From Symbiodinium natans (lineage: Eukaryota; Sar; Dinophyceae; Suessiales; Symbiodiniaceae): 42,500 nucleotides of DNA. Below the pieces are notes generated by a model. It was not told the DNA's origin, did no database searches, and saw nothing but the letters and a program-made list of their open reading frames with translations. The first letter of the stretch is position 1, and each line of letters opens with the position of its first letter. A program made the translations under genes and the position numbers. Positions 11,211-20,399 of this stretch are shown here, one piece after another. The stretch is from the NCBI GenBank assembly GCA_905221605.1, contig CAJNDS010002201.1, positions 487,522-530,021 on the forward strand. The letters are read 5' to 3'.

Positions 11211-11901
11211 CCACTCTTTGGGAGTGTACTGGGTTCCCATGCTTGTGCAGGCATCCCAAAGGCATGTCAGCTCTTGCCTTGCCAGCAAGGGCTTCGTCAT
11301 GTTCTGTCACATGCCTAGTTTTAACTGGACTAAGCTGGCCCTGCGAGTTCAGCGTGCTCCCCAAGCCTTTAGCCCCCCTGAAGCCCTAAACCTTAAAACC
11401 TTGACGAGACGTCTTGGTTTTGGGTTTTTGAGTTTGAGGAGGGTCCCCCCAACCCAGACCAGGGGGGGGTACGCTGCCCCTCGCCTCAGCGTACCCAAGG
11501 TCACTGGGAGGCCCCCCCCCCCCCCTTCTGGGAGTTTTTCTGGGATCCAAAGACCTGACCCTTTCCAGAATCTGGGTTACCAACCAGAAAGAATTGAGGG
11601 TTTAAAGTTTAGGGTTTAAGGTTTGGGGCAACAGAGTTTAGGGTTTAAAGATTAGGGTACCAGTTCGAAACCCTTAATCCCGAACTGGAAGCCCCTGCTG
11701 CGAGCCGAAAGACTCCAGTTAACCCCTCAAACACAAAAACATTGCAGGCCAAATTCAACCTCTATACCCAATTGACAAAGCGCCGAGTCAAGTAGGGAAA
11801 ATGGATATGTAATTCAAATGAAAAGGGATTCTGGGAGGGTGCGGTGATACTACCAAGCACATAGTGACGTACAGGGGTCTGGCGCATCGCTGGTCCAGGC
11901 C
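11211..11901. other. No supported gene
   Basis: Unique sequence with a C run at about 11513-11525 and a few scattered telomere-like words at about 11600-11660. No domain is recognisable on either strand. Confidence 0.4.
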
Positions 11902-12003
11902 AACCGAAAACCCTAAGCCTAAACCCTAAACCCTTAACCGCAAACCCTAAACCCTAAACCTGAAACTGTACACCCTAACCCTAAACCCTAAACCCTAAAC
12001 CCT
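11902..12003. repeat. Interstitial telomere-like array, CCCTAAA orientation
   Basis: About thirteen imperfect CCCTAAA heptamers on the plus strand. It is followed about 95 bp later by an array in the opposite orientation. Confidence 0.85.
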
Positions 12004-12097
12004 GGCATCAAATCGAGGCACTTTGGCCCTCTGTACGGCCGGGAGGACTCTACATCTTCGAGGATGCCCTTGGTAATGCTCCTCGGAGACATGGACT

Positions 12098-12172
12098 GGG
12101 TTTAGGGTTAGGGTTTAGGGTTTAGGGTTTAGGGTTTAGGGTTTGGGGTTTAGGGTTTAGGGTTTAGGGTTT
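12098..12172. repeat. Interstitial telomere-like array, TTTAGGG orientation
   Basis: About ten nearly perfect TTTAGGG heptamers on the plus strand. Its orientation is inverted relative to the array at 11902-12003. Together they form diverging arrays around a unique 94-bp spacer, which is not the order expected of a simple end-to-end telomere fusion. Confidence 0.88.
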
Positions 12173-12782
12173 CTAGGGGGGCTATCCGTGTTATGTGGCT
12201 CTAAGAAGAGAAAGACTCTGTCGGGCGACATGGAAGTTGATCCAAAGGCCTTGATTGAAGATGCAGGGAACCTACATTCTGCTATGGTGAATTTGGAAGC
12301 ATGCCAACCAGGGTTTGCCAAGTTTGCGCCGCCAACGGCCTGGAAGAATCTTCGCATGCCATGTATTCAGTGGCTGGAAACTCAATGCAGCTCAGTCCTC
12401 TATTCCTCTATTTTCCAGCTGCTACCGCAGTGGGCGTGAACCTTGCTGCACCGCCGCGATATGCAGTATGCAGACCTGTCGCCCGCAGTCGAACAGACCT
12501 GGATGCGCTGGGCGTGTCCCACATGCAGCAACGATGACAGTAAACAATGCTGGTCGAGCAATTGCTCGCGCAATGTGTGTACCTAAGGGTTGCGCATGGC
12601 CGCACAACCGCCATGGCAGCGGTGGCAACCGCGCCTGGCTTTTCAAGAGCGGGACAACGGAAATGAAACAATGAGGACACTCAGGGATTCGAACCGTCAG
12701 GCATCCACTGAAGCAGGCCTATAGGGCCTATAGTTTGGAATCATGTGAACTAGTGGGTCCATCAAGTTTTGGATCTTATTTA
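12173..12782. other. No gene established; possible upstream exons
   Basis: Plus-strand open frames (for example 12188-12439 and 12301-12537) lie just upstream of the Stc1-like gene and could hold exons, but I see no domain or clear splice pair. A GGGATTCGAACC word near 12684 resembles a tRNA T-arm on the minus strand but has no fitting acceptor stem. Confidence 0.35.
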
Positions 12783-12795
12783 ATGGCTACCGCCA

Positions 12796-13180
12796 GTGCC
12801 GCCGACCCCCAAAACCAGCTGTTTTAAACGAGAGCGCGGCACGCCGTACCGCTGTAGGCGCTGCAAGCGATGGCAGGCACCGGAGGCATTTCCCGGAAAA
12901 ATCAGCAATTATCTGATCTGGCAGAGCACCTGCTGCATGTGCCTGGAGAAGCGGCAGTGCGGAACTTGCGAGCACTGGTATCCGCAAGCGGCCTTCACGC
13001 ACAATGGCTGGTGCCAGAAACGGGACCGGACGTGCATCGTGTGCCGCCAGCAGCTGCGGTGCCGAGATATGGGCCTGCGGATATGGGCCTGCGTGCGCGC
13101 CGCAGGCTGCACAACCGACGGGAAAAGGTGCGCGCTGCAGACCGCTGCAGGAAGCGGCAGCAGATTCTACAGGAGGTGCG
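12796..13180 (+). pseudogene. Stc1-like zinc-ribbon protein, disrupted by a 14-bp duplication
   Basis: The frame from about 12796 encodes a cysteine-rich region with C-x2-C (PYRCRRCKRW, about 12852), then C-C-x2-C, C-x2-C and a final C-x2-C (RTCIVCRQQ, about 13039). Two similar halves, C..C followed by a P..AF and a W, are visible. This spacing resembles the Stc1 zinc-ribbon domain, named for a fission-yeast heterochromatin protein; I associate related domains with dinoflagellates. No in-frame ATG precedes it: a stop lies at 12781 and the ATG at 12783 is in another frame that stops after 14 codons, so an upstream exon is possible. After the last zinc pair, a 14-bp tandem duplication (13067-13094) shifts the frame away from a strongly basic helical tail that stays open in the next frame to about 13185. 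The gene then runs into poly(G). Confidence 0.55.
13067..13094. repeat. 14-bp tandem duplication inside the Stc1-like gene
   Basis: ATATGGGCCTGCGG (13067-13080) is followed directly by ATATGGGCCTGCGT (13081-13094). Fourteen is not a multiple of three, so the duplication changes the frame. Reading with one copy would join the zinc-ribbon frame to a basic tail frame typical of a protein end. Confidence 0.85.
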
Positions 13181-13183
13181 GGG

Positions 13184-13188
13184 TGGGT

Positions 13189-13220
<32 letters not shown>

Positions 13221-14600
13221 GGGGGTGGGGTGGGGGAAGGCAAGGGTGGAGCGGGGAGAGGGGGACAGATGGGGAAGGGGAGCGGTCGGGGGGGGGGGCA
13301 AGGGGGGGGGAGCGGGATGGGGGTGGAGTGGAATGGTTGGGAAGGGGAAGGGAGCGGGGGGCAATGGAAGGGGTTGGTGGTGGGAGTGGGGGGGAGAGGG
13401 GTAGGTGGAGGAGATGAGGTAAGTGGTTGGAGAAGGGTGGATTGGGGGTGGGGAAGGGGTAAGGGAGGGGAGGGTTAGGGGTGGGGGCCAAGTGGAGAGG
13501 TGGAGTGGAATGGTTGGGAAGGGGAAGGGGGCACATGCACTGGAGCCCTTTAAATATAAAGTCAGTCATCTGATCGAGTCTAGAGAAGGGTGGGCGGAGC
13601 GGGCGGGAAGGGGTGTCGGGGTGGTGGGGGTGGAGTGGAATGGTTGGGAAGGGGAAGGGTGGTGGGGAGCGGGGGGCAGGGGAAGGGGTTGGTGGTGGGA
13701 GTGGGGGGGAGGAGGGAAGGTGGAAGGGCTGGAGATGGATCGGGGGTGGGGAAGGGGTAGGGGAGGAGGATGGAGGGGAATGGTTGGGTAGTGGGAGGGG
13801 GGGGCAGGTTGGTGGTGGGAGGGTTCGGGGCGGTTGGAGTACGGTGAGAGGGGGGGCAGGGATGGGGAAGGGGTAGGAGGATCCCCCCCCCCTCCCACTA
13901 CCCTTCCGCTTCCCAACCATTCCACTCCATGCTCCTCCTCTACCCCTTCCCCATCCCTGCCCCCCCTCTCACCGTACCCCCAATCCACCCCACCAACCCC
14001 TTTCCCGCCCCTTCCCAACCATTCCACTCATTCCACTCCAGGGGCGGAAGGCAAGGTGGAGTGGAATGGCGGGGGGTGGGGGGGGGGGGAGGCGTGGGGG
14101 TGGGGGGGGTGGGGGGGGGAGGGTGGGGGTGGGGGGGGTGGGGGGGGGGGGTGGGGGGGTGGGGTGGGGTGGGGGGGGTGGGGGGGGTGCTGGTGCAGGG
14201 CGGAGCCCTAAGTCGGGGGAGGGTGGGGACTGGGGAGGAGTGGGGGGATGGAGTGGAATGGGGGAAGGGGTAGGGGAGGAGGATGGAGTGGAATGGTTGG
14301 GAAGGTCAGAGGGTGGATTGGGGGGGAGGGGGTAGGGGAGGAGGATGGAGGGTTGGTGGTGGGAGGGTTAGGGGTGGGGAAGGGGTTGGTGGTGGGTGGA
14401 GTGGGTACGGTGAGAGGGGGGGCAGGGACGGGGAAGGGGTGGGGGAGGGGGATGGAGTGGAATTGTTGGGAAGGGGAGGGGGGGGCGGGGGAAGGGGTGG
14501 AGAGGTGGAGTGGAATGGTGGGGCCAAGTGGAAAGGTGGAGTGGAATGGTTGGGAAGGGGAAGGGGGAAGAGGGTGCGGTGAGGGCAGGGAGGGTCTTCA
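13184..14600. repeat. G-rich minisatellite block with a 31-G run
   Basis: Almost pure G-rich plus strand. It has a run of 31 G at 13189-13219 and many long G tracts at 14070-14190. A recurrent unit, GGAGTGGAATGGTTGGGAAG, is seen near 13326, 13504, 13631, 14285 and 14537. Its complement appears in the C-rich insert at 13900-14040. Long open frames on both strands (up to 377 codons of Pro/Ser or Gly/Trp) are compositional. Dense G tracts predict G-quadruplexes. Confidence 0.9.
13841..13976. repeat. 40-bp inverted repeat with 53-bp loop in the G-rich block
   Basis: The arm 13841-13880 (starting ACGGTGAGAGGGGGGGCAGG) is matched by its reverse complement at about 13934-13976 with only a 2-bp insertion. 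The loop is C-rich and holds a reverse copy of the minisatellite unit. This small inverted segment makes the C-rich island inside an otherwise G-rich strand. Confidence 0.8.
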
Positions 14601-15057
14601 CTGACGCCGCCCCGCTGTTGCTGGGGTCGGCGGATAATAGCAGATGACCTTGAGACCTCTACCGACTGGAGCATCTGCGAGGATCGTGTATTGCATCAGA
14701 TTGTTCGAGCAGCGCCCTTATCAGTCCAGCCGCAGAGCCTGCGCTACAAAACAGTGGTCGGAGCGCAAGCACATGGAAGTCATCATGCTATTCCCCAACA
14801 AAATAGCGGCAAGCAAATGCACTAGCGCCTCCCCACACATCACGTATTAAACCTAGGAACCTGGTTTCCTGGAACACCGACCCCTGAGCGAGGCTTGGCC
14901 AAGTCTGTCGCGCCAGGGCGCGGCACGAAGTGCCACGGTGACAGGCAACACTACGGCCGCGGAGGTCGGGCGCAAAGTTGGAATTCCTCACTTTAAAGAA
15001 GGTACTTGACTATGAGTAGTCCTATGATTTTCAGTACACAACAAGAAGAAGAAAACG
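14601..15057. other. No supported gene
   Basis: Unique sequence. A plus-strand frame at 14644-14850 has no recognisable motif. Nothing else is evident. Confidence 0.4.
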
Positions 15058-15124
15058 GACAACAACAACAGCAGCAGCAGCAACAACAACAACAACAAAA
15101 CAACAACAGCAACAGCAACAACAC
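15058..15124. repeat. CAA/CAG trinucleotide tract (possible 3' tail of unit A)
   Basis: About 20 CAA and CAG triplets on the plus strand, which read TTG/CTG on the minus strand. It is the first simple repeat downstream, in the minus-strand sense, of the last gene of unit A. Many non-LTR elements end in a simple repeat, so it could be the 3' terminus of unit A. That link is inference. Confidence 0.75.
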
Positions 15125-15462
15125 CAGCATTTCATTTCATTTCGGACGCATGTGCGGGTCATGTCCCACACCTTGGCGGGCATCGAGGGTGAAAATTGGA
15201 GGACCTGTTCGTTCGGGACCTGATCTATTCCGATGTCAGAGCCTCTGCAAGCTAGGTGGGTTGCGCTAATGTACAAGTCTCTGCGAGATTGGTCTTCAAC
15301 CTCAGCAGGCAAGTCGGCAGGCAGGCCGAGTCTGAGGGCATCGGCTATGCAGGCTGGCACTTGTGCATGATAAGGCATGGAGGTTTTTTCTCTGCAGTGC
15401 GAGCGGTGGTCTGGAGACATGATTAAGGCCAGTGTTCGGGCTGTAGGAGCTTTGGGATACTA
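15125..15462. other. 3' untranslated stretch of unit A, no gene seen
   Basis: Unique sequence between the trinucleotide tract and the first hairpin element. The minus strand is open in short frames only. Confidence 0.4.
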
Positions 15463-15506
15463 TGGTTCAGTTTGCTGGAGGCGACCTCACTCGCAGACTG
15501 GAACCA
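15463..15506 (-). repeat. Hairpin element A1 (stem about 13 bp)
   Basis: Core GGAGGCGACCTCACTC at 15477-15492. Flanks ATGGTTCAGTTTGC and GCAGACTGGAACCA pair over about 13 bp with one G-T wobble and one bulge. The TGA in the minus-strand core is the stop codon of P1. Confidence 0.85.
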
Positions 15507-16772
15507 GGCTGGTGGTCCGATATGGGGATGCCAGAATGGCTGCTTCTCGGGCCCGAAGGACGGACTGGAGCTGTTTGCGATGAAAGGAAGCAAGCATCTT
15601 GAACACAATTGCGTATGGCTTGTACTCCTCATAGATGTCATCGTACAGTGGGTTGATGATTTGGTAGAAGCGAAGAGCCATGCTGTTCTGGAAGTCTTGA
15701 GAATGATCTTCCGGGTTGGGAATGCCAGCGCTGGCTCGAAACACAGAATTGACCTGCTTGAGCAAGGCTTCCTCAAAGAGCTCCAGGAGCTCGCCTCTCG
15801 AGATCACCGTGTCCGTGATCATGGATCGAATCCAGGCAACCTCCTCTGCATGGATTTCTCGAAGCAGCCACTTCCGATACGTGACCAGATCCTCGCGAAT
15901 TTGGTCCTGGTAATTCGGAAGATGAGGCAACAGAGCCAGGAGATGTTGGTCGTAGGACAGAGCATTGAGGTGATGGTCCTGATGTTGAAAGCGCCATCCA
16001 TTCTTTACTGACGATGCCCCTTCTGAGAGTGAAGAAGACGCTTTGAGAAGCTGCTGCACCCGGTATACTGTAGAGGCTCGCTTAAGCGCCTGCAAGTCGA
16101 AGTAGTGAAGGTCCAGTTGCTTGTCATCGTGTAGACGAAGATTGGCGGGGAAGTAGTCCGTGGAGCATGCGATGGCTGTGACTGCTCAATGCCTGAGAGT
16201 AGGCGTGGAGTTGACGATCGCATAAGAAGGTGTAGATGTGACAGGGCGTTGGCTATCATAAAGTGCACCTCACCCTGGCCAAAGTGGCGCGTCAGGTACG
16301 TCCAGATGCGCTGGGTGGTAGGCTCCGCGTCTTCGAGCTGGAATGAGTTCTGGCCAGGACCATCATTGGTGTAGTCCCGAATCGCCTGAGAGATGAAGAG
16401 CAGCTGGCGCTTCTGATGGTACGTCGGAGTAGGAGAACGAGGCTCTGTCAGCATCATCTCATCATGCTTCCGTTTTGCGGCCATCTTGCGGGGCGCAGTT
16501 TTGGGAAGGTAGAGCCGCAACTCTCCCATGTGCCAGTGAACCTTCTCCGCGAGCAGCTTCATGAAGCTGCAAGCACGCGAAGCTATCCGTATCTGACGGT
16601 TCGAGTGTTGGATCGCCTCCTCCGCAGGGGTGCGTGAGGATGCCAGGTCCAGATTGCTCGCTGTGGCGGCGCCAGCTGGAGTTGTAGGGTATACCGGCAG
16701 CGGCAGGAAGAGAGATTCAAGGAGTACCTCCATTGCTTGTTCGCGGCTAAGGACGGGGCGAAGGTCTGCCAT
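15487..16772 (-). pseudogene. P1: helical protein of the unit A paralog family, one frame change
   Basis: No known function. The start at 16772 (MADLRPVLSREQAMEVLLES) matches the P3 start in register and lies 26 nt after hairpin A2. Both halves align with P2 and P3. The blocks are a hydrophobic N-terminus (LFLPLPVYP), RIASRACSF, LRLYLPKTA, a KRK-H basic patch, a 'YTNDG' motif, then a helical C-terminal half with YFDLQALKRAS, a WRFQ segment and a FYQIINPLYDD motif. The frame changes near 16160-16190: the upstream half ends out of frame at 16005 and the downstream half continues to 15487. The protein would be about 430 residues and looks all-helical and soluble. The stop TGA belongs to hairpin core A1. 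The break may be real decay or an assembly indel. Confidence 0.6.
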
Positions 16773-16791
16773 GGGGTTTGGCCGGGTTGAA

Positions 16792-16823
16792 GTTCGCCAG
16801 GAGGGGACCTCACTCGTGCGAAC
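16792..16823 (-). repeat. Hairpin element A2, 26 nt upstream of P1
   Basis: Core AGGAGGGGACCTCACTC at 16799-16815. Flanks GTTCGC and GCGAAC pair perfectly over 6 bp. Confidence 0.88.
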
Positions 16824-16920
16824 CTGAGAGCAAAACTTTGCGAGGAGAGCTGTGCTTAGTGAGGCTTGGCATAGGAAGATCGGATACACGCTTTTCCCCG
16901 CAATTTGGGAAGATAGTGCA

Positions 16921-16950
16921 GTGAACAGGAGGGGACCTCACTCGTTTGGA
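16921..16950 (-). repeat. Hairpin element A3 (weak stem)
   Basis: Core AGGAGGGGACCTCACTC at 16927-16943, a perfect core. Flanks pair over only 3 bp (AAC with GTT) plus a wobble. It lies in the spacer between P2 and P1. Confidence 0.8.
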
Positions 16951-16973
16951 AGGCTATGGTGCTCGGACAGTCT

Positions 16974-18212
16974 CTAGCCCCGAATTTTGTCGTCTAGCGT
17001 CTGCTTCAGACGTCGACGGTGTCGAACGAGGAGCAGAGTCAGCGCCACAGCAAAGTTCTTATAGTCATCATAGACCTGGTCATGGAGCGGGGAAAGGATT
17101 GTGATGACTCCTTGTGCCTGCTCGAGATCTCCTTGGTCCCCTCCATATCTGTGTCGTATTTGTTGCCAGAGACTGTCAGCAAAGTAGCGATGGAGAGTGT
17201 CTCTAGGTAGAAGCTGACTCACTACCAGGTTGCGCACCCACAAGAAGTCTTCATCGGACAGAGGGGTTGACAGCCATAGGCGGTACAGTGTCAGGATTTC
17301 TCGGAGTGTCTCCTGATAGTGCGGGATCATTGAAGCCAGTTTGGTGTGGTAATCCTCATAGTCAAGCTTTGAGAGATCACGGTCTTGTTCAAGGAATTCC
17401 CAGCCATCGCGGATCTGTTCGCTGGCCGATGTAGGTGTGGAGGCCGTAATAGTCCGCAGTTGTTGCAGTAGGCGCAGCTGAAGCGATGCTCTTTTGAGCG
17501 TTCTGAAATCGTATGCTTCAAGATCAAGCTGATGAGGGTCTTGAAGCCGGAGGCCTAGGGGGAAGTACTTTTTGCCTTGCCAGTTCTCCTCCGTCGTTTG
17601 GGGATGCAGCTGGAGTAGGTTCCGTTGATGTGCTGGAGTGAATTCAGACTGCAGAATGACCTTGGCCTGCTCCAGAGTTCGGAGCAGAATGGCATTCAGC
17701 TCTGACTGCGAGAACCTCCTGGTGAGATAATGCCAGGCTAGTGCGCTGGCCTGATCGGCATCTGACGTACTAAAGGACGGCGAGCCTTCTCCGTCATTTG
17801 TGTAGTTTCGGATCATGAGGGTGAGGTACATGATTTGCTGGCGCTGGAGGGGCCCCATATTCGGGGGCAGGTGCACTGAAGGCAGCTCGTCTTCAATGTG
17901 CTTGCGCTTGCCTGCCAAGGTACGTGGGCCAGCCTCAAGGGGGAGGGCAGTGTGTCTTCCCTCGCGCCAGGCTAGGTGCCTGTCCAAGTGACATATGAAG
18001 CTGCAGAGACGTGATGCTACTCTCATGCTTCGTTCTGCCATAGGTTCAAGTTCTTCTGTAGTGAAGATGAGCCTCCTCGGGGTGAGATGAGTATTTGCTG
18101 AGGTCGATGTGACCATGTGCTCACTGATGCCGCCAGGTAGGTAGATGGTCGTTGGGACGTGGAGCGACTCCAGAAGAATCTCGAGCAGAACCTCGCGAGA
18201 CGGTGAAGGCAT
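16974..18212 (-). CDS. P2: intact 412-residue helical protein of the unit A paralog family
   Basis: This is the only uninterrupted member of a four-gene family (P1-P4), so it defines the full length. The ATG at 18212 lies 17 nt after hairpin A4. Features in order are an amphipathic N-terminus (EVLLEILLESLHVPTTIYLP), MRVASRLCSFI at about residue 80, a basic KRKH patch, MIRNYTNDGEG at about 155, a Ser-rich acidic 'DADQA' block, YFPLGLRLQDP, FRTLKRASLQL, DGWEFLEQD, and a C-terminal ILSPLHDQVYDDYKNFAVAL motif followed by an Arg-rich end. There is no signal peptide, no membrane segment and no cysteine cluster, so a soluble, mostly alpha-helical protein is likely. I do not recognise the family. Conservation of spaced motifs among diverged paralogs argues for past selection on the protein. 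Confidence 0.75.
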   Translation of the reverse strand: MPSPSREVLLEILLESLHVPTTIYLPGGISEHMVTSTSANTHLTPRRLIFTTEELEPMAERSMRVASRLCSFICHLDRHLAWREGRHTALPLEAGPRTLAGKRKHIEDELPSVHLPPNMGPLQRQQIMYLTLMIRNYTNDGEGSPSFSTSDADQASALAWHYLTRRFSQSELNAILLRTLEQAKVILQSEFTPAHQRNLLQLHPQTTEENWQGKKYFPLGLRLQDPHQLDLEAYDFRTLKRASLQLRLLQQLRTITASTPTSASEQIRDGWEFLEQDRDLSKLDYEDYHTKLASMIPHYQETLREILTLYRLWLSTPLSDEDFLWVRNLVVSQLLPRDTLHRYFADSLWQQIRHRYGGDQGDLEQAQGVITILSPLHDQVYDDYKNFAVALTLLLVRHRRRLKQTLDDKIRG

Positions 18213-18219
18213 GGCTGGT

Positions 18220-18252
18220 GTGCTAGCCGGGAGGAGACCTCGCGTGGTCAGC
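18220..18252 (-). repeat. Hairpin element A4, 17 nt upstream of P2
   Basis: Core GGGAGGAGACCTCGCG at about 18229-18244, diverged on its right side. Flanks TGCTAGCC and GGTCAGC pair over about 6 of 7 positions with one wobble. Confidence 0.75.
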
Positions 18253-18542
18253 CTGTGTAAAGAGGCTGAGCCCGGCTGTGGTAAGCTTCAATGAAAGCAG
18301 AAAGCTGCAAACTTGAATGTTTTAGCATGTAAATCAGGCAGGGCTGAGGCATTGGCACTGCATCAAGCTTCAACTCGATCTGCAGGAAAACCTGATTGTC
18401 GGAGAATGCCGCAGTAATCATAGTGAGAAAGGACTGTGCTGCAGTTTGAAGAGGCAGGAGACTTTTCCGCTGCTTATGGCTTGGCGTGCAAGAGGCTGGT
18501 TGTGTCCCTTGTTGGACAGAGACGTTGCTAACCTGATGCTCT
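18253..18542. other. Spacer between P3 and P2
   Basis: No open frame with recognisable content. It holds only the leader region of P2 and ends at hairpin A5. Confidence 0.4.
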
Positions 18543-18573
18543 GCTTTGCAGGAGGGGACCTCACACGCAAAGC
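18543..18573 (-). repeat. Hairpin element A5 (perfect 7-bp stem)
   Basis: Core AGGAGGGGACCTCACAC at 18550-18566. Flanks GCTTTGC and GCAAAGC are perfect inverted repeats. It lies just beyond the stop of P3. Confidence 0.92.
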
Positions 18574-18583
18574 TGCTGGCAGG

Positions 18584-19868
18584 CTAGGGCGCAAAAAGGC
18601 GAAGCAAGGACTGGTGCCTCTCGTGCGACAAGGTGCGATGAAGTGACCGAACCCGTTGGCGGTTCAGGGGAGTGAGCATCTTATAGACGATCGCAAACGG
18701 TTTGTACTCCTCGTAGACGTCGTCATGTAGAGGATTGATGATTTGGTAGAAGCGAAGAGCCATGCTGTTTTGGAAGTTCGGAGTGGAGTCAACGGGGTGA
18801 GGAGACTCGGCACAGGCCTGAAGCGTATGGTTGACCTGCTTGAGGAGAGCATGTTCGAAGAGTTCCCGGAGTTCGCCTCTCGAGACTGCCGACTCTAAAA
18901 GTGCATCGCGGGTCCAGGCCGTCTCCTCTTCAGTGATGTCACGTAGGAGCCATTGCCTGTGCATCACCAGATTCTCTCGGATTTGGTCCTGGTAGTCCGG
19001 GAGGTGTGGCAGCAAGGCCTGGAGATGCTTGTCATAGGGTAATGATTCGAGATGTTGCGCTTGTTGCTGGAAGCGCCAGCCATTGGTTACAGGTGACTCT
19101 CCGCCCGGGGTTGAGTGAGATATCTTGAGAAGCTGCTGTACTCGATATATCGTCGACGCACGCCTGAGTGCCTGAAGGTCGAAGTATTGGAGATCCAAGT
19201 GTTTGTCTTCGGATAGGCTTAGATGTGGGGGAAAATAGCCCTGACCTTGTCCCGGAGCCAAGGACGGCTGCGACTGCTCCATGCTTGATATCAGACATGG
19301 TGTCGCCGACTTCATCAGGAGGTGGAGATGCGACAAGGTGGTGTCTATCATAAAGTTGACCTCTCCTTTGGCAAAGTGACGTGTTAGGTACGTCCAAATT
19401 CGCAGTGTGGTGTTCTCCGCATCTTCGAGTTGAAAGGAGTTTTGACCTGGGCCATCATTCGTGTAGTCCCTGATTGCCTGAGATATGAAAATGAGCTGAC
19501 GCCGCCGAGGATAAGTCAGAGTGTTCTCCTGAGGCTCGTGGAGCATCATTTCCTCGTGCTTGCGTTTGGTTGCTAGCTGTCGGGTAGCAGTCTTGGGGAG
19601 GTAGAGTCGAAGGTCACCCAGTCTCCAGTTGACTTTCTCCGTGAGCAGTTTCATGAAGCTGCAGGTGCGGGAAGCTATGCGTATCTGAGTGCCGGAGGGC
19701 GTCGTCTGCCTGGATACGTGTAGATGCCATGTGTATGGTGCTGGCCGTGTGGTCTCCCGAGTAGGATGCAGGGTAAACCGGAAGCGGTAGGAAAAGGGAT
19801 TCCAGAAGCACCTCCATGGTTTTGTCCCTGCTCAGCACCGGAGGGAGGGCCTCCATGGTCAGGCTCAT
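18584..19868 (-). pseudogene. P3: helical protein of the unit A paralog family, one frame change
   Basis: Close paralog of P1: the alignable blocks include FISQAIRDYTNDGPGQNSFQ, YFDLQALRRASTIYRVQQLL and SMALRFYQIINPLHDD. The ATG at 19868 starts MSLTMEALPPVLSRDKTMEV and lies inside the right-hand stem of hairpin A6, 2 nt from the core. The first frame runs to 19614; the rest continues in another frame from about 19690 to 18584, starting near RIASRTCSFMKLL. The upstream frame drifts into nonsense after DALRHSD, which fixes the break near 19690. Length if continuous would be about 428 residues. Function is unknown. Confidence 0.6.
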
Positions 19869-19893
19869 ACAGGAGGGGACATCACTCGTATGA
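19865..19893 (-). repeat. Hairpin element A6, containing the P3 start codon
   Basis: Core AGGAGGGGACATCACTC at 19871-19887. Flanks TCATAC and GTATGA are perfect 6-bp inverted repeats. The P3 ATG (19866-19868) is part of the stem. Confidence 0.9.
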
Positions 19894-20249
19894 AGGCTCT
19901 GATGTTAGCCGGAGCAAGCACAGCTGCCATGGTGCTTTGAAGCCGAAGGTAAGCAACCAGGAGATAAAGTTTACTAAGGAAGGCCTCACTCGGGCTAAGC
20001 TGCAGAGGTGGGGTTGCGCTGGTGCAGCAGAGTTCAAGCTTAAGGTGGGCAGAGCTGAGGCGCTGGCGCTGGTGCATGTTTCCCTCTTTCTGGGTAAAGA
20101 CCTGAGGGTCGGGACGGAGAGGGGTGAGACGGTCAAGACTTGCGTTTGGGAAAAGAACAGAGTGACGGGAACAAATTCTCCTTTGTCTCTCAGCAGCAAG
20201 CATCGTCGGTCTTCTTGTTAGGAAGAGGATGATTAGGTGAGTGAAGTGA
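19894..20249. other. Spacer with a possible decayed hairpin core
   Basis: No supported gene. GGAAGGCCTCACTCG at 19977-19991 resembles the right half of the A core and may be a decayed copy; no clear stem flanks it. Confidence 0.4.
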
Positions 20250-20278
20250 CCGACCAGGGGGGGACCTCACTCGGTCTG
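20250..20278 (-). repeat. Hairpin element A7
   Basis: Core AGGGGGGGACCTCACTC at 20256-20272. Flanks GACC and GGTC pair over 4 bp. It lies about 125 nt beyond the stop of P4. Confidence 0.8.
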
Positions 20279-20399
20279 TGAAATTGGCGCTGTAGCCGAG
20301 GGGCCCGCTGCCGTAAGAAGAGCATGTCTGAATATCATCCTGCGCTCAGGCGTGAGCATTTTGAAGGCCAGAATCCAGGGGAAGGCTTGGTCCAGGACC

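Noticed and set aside
12660-12740. Possible tRNA gene on the minus strand (GGTTCGAATCCC word)
   Set aside because: The T-arm stem mismatches and no 5' acceptor complement or anticodon arm fits upstream.
12787-13920. 377-codon Pro-rich frame on the minus strand
   Set aside because: It is the complement of the G-rich minisatellite and runs antisense through the zinc-ribbon gene; composition alone explains it.
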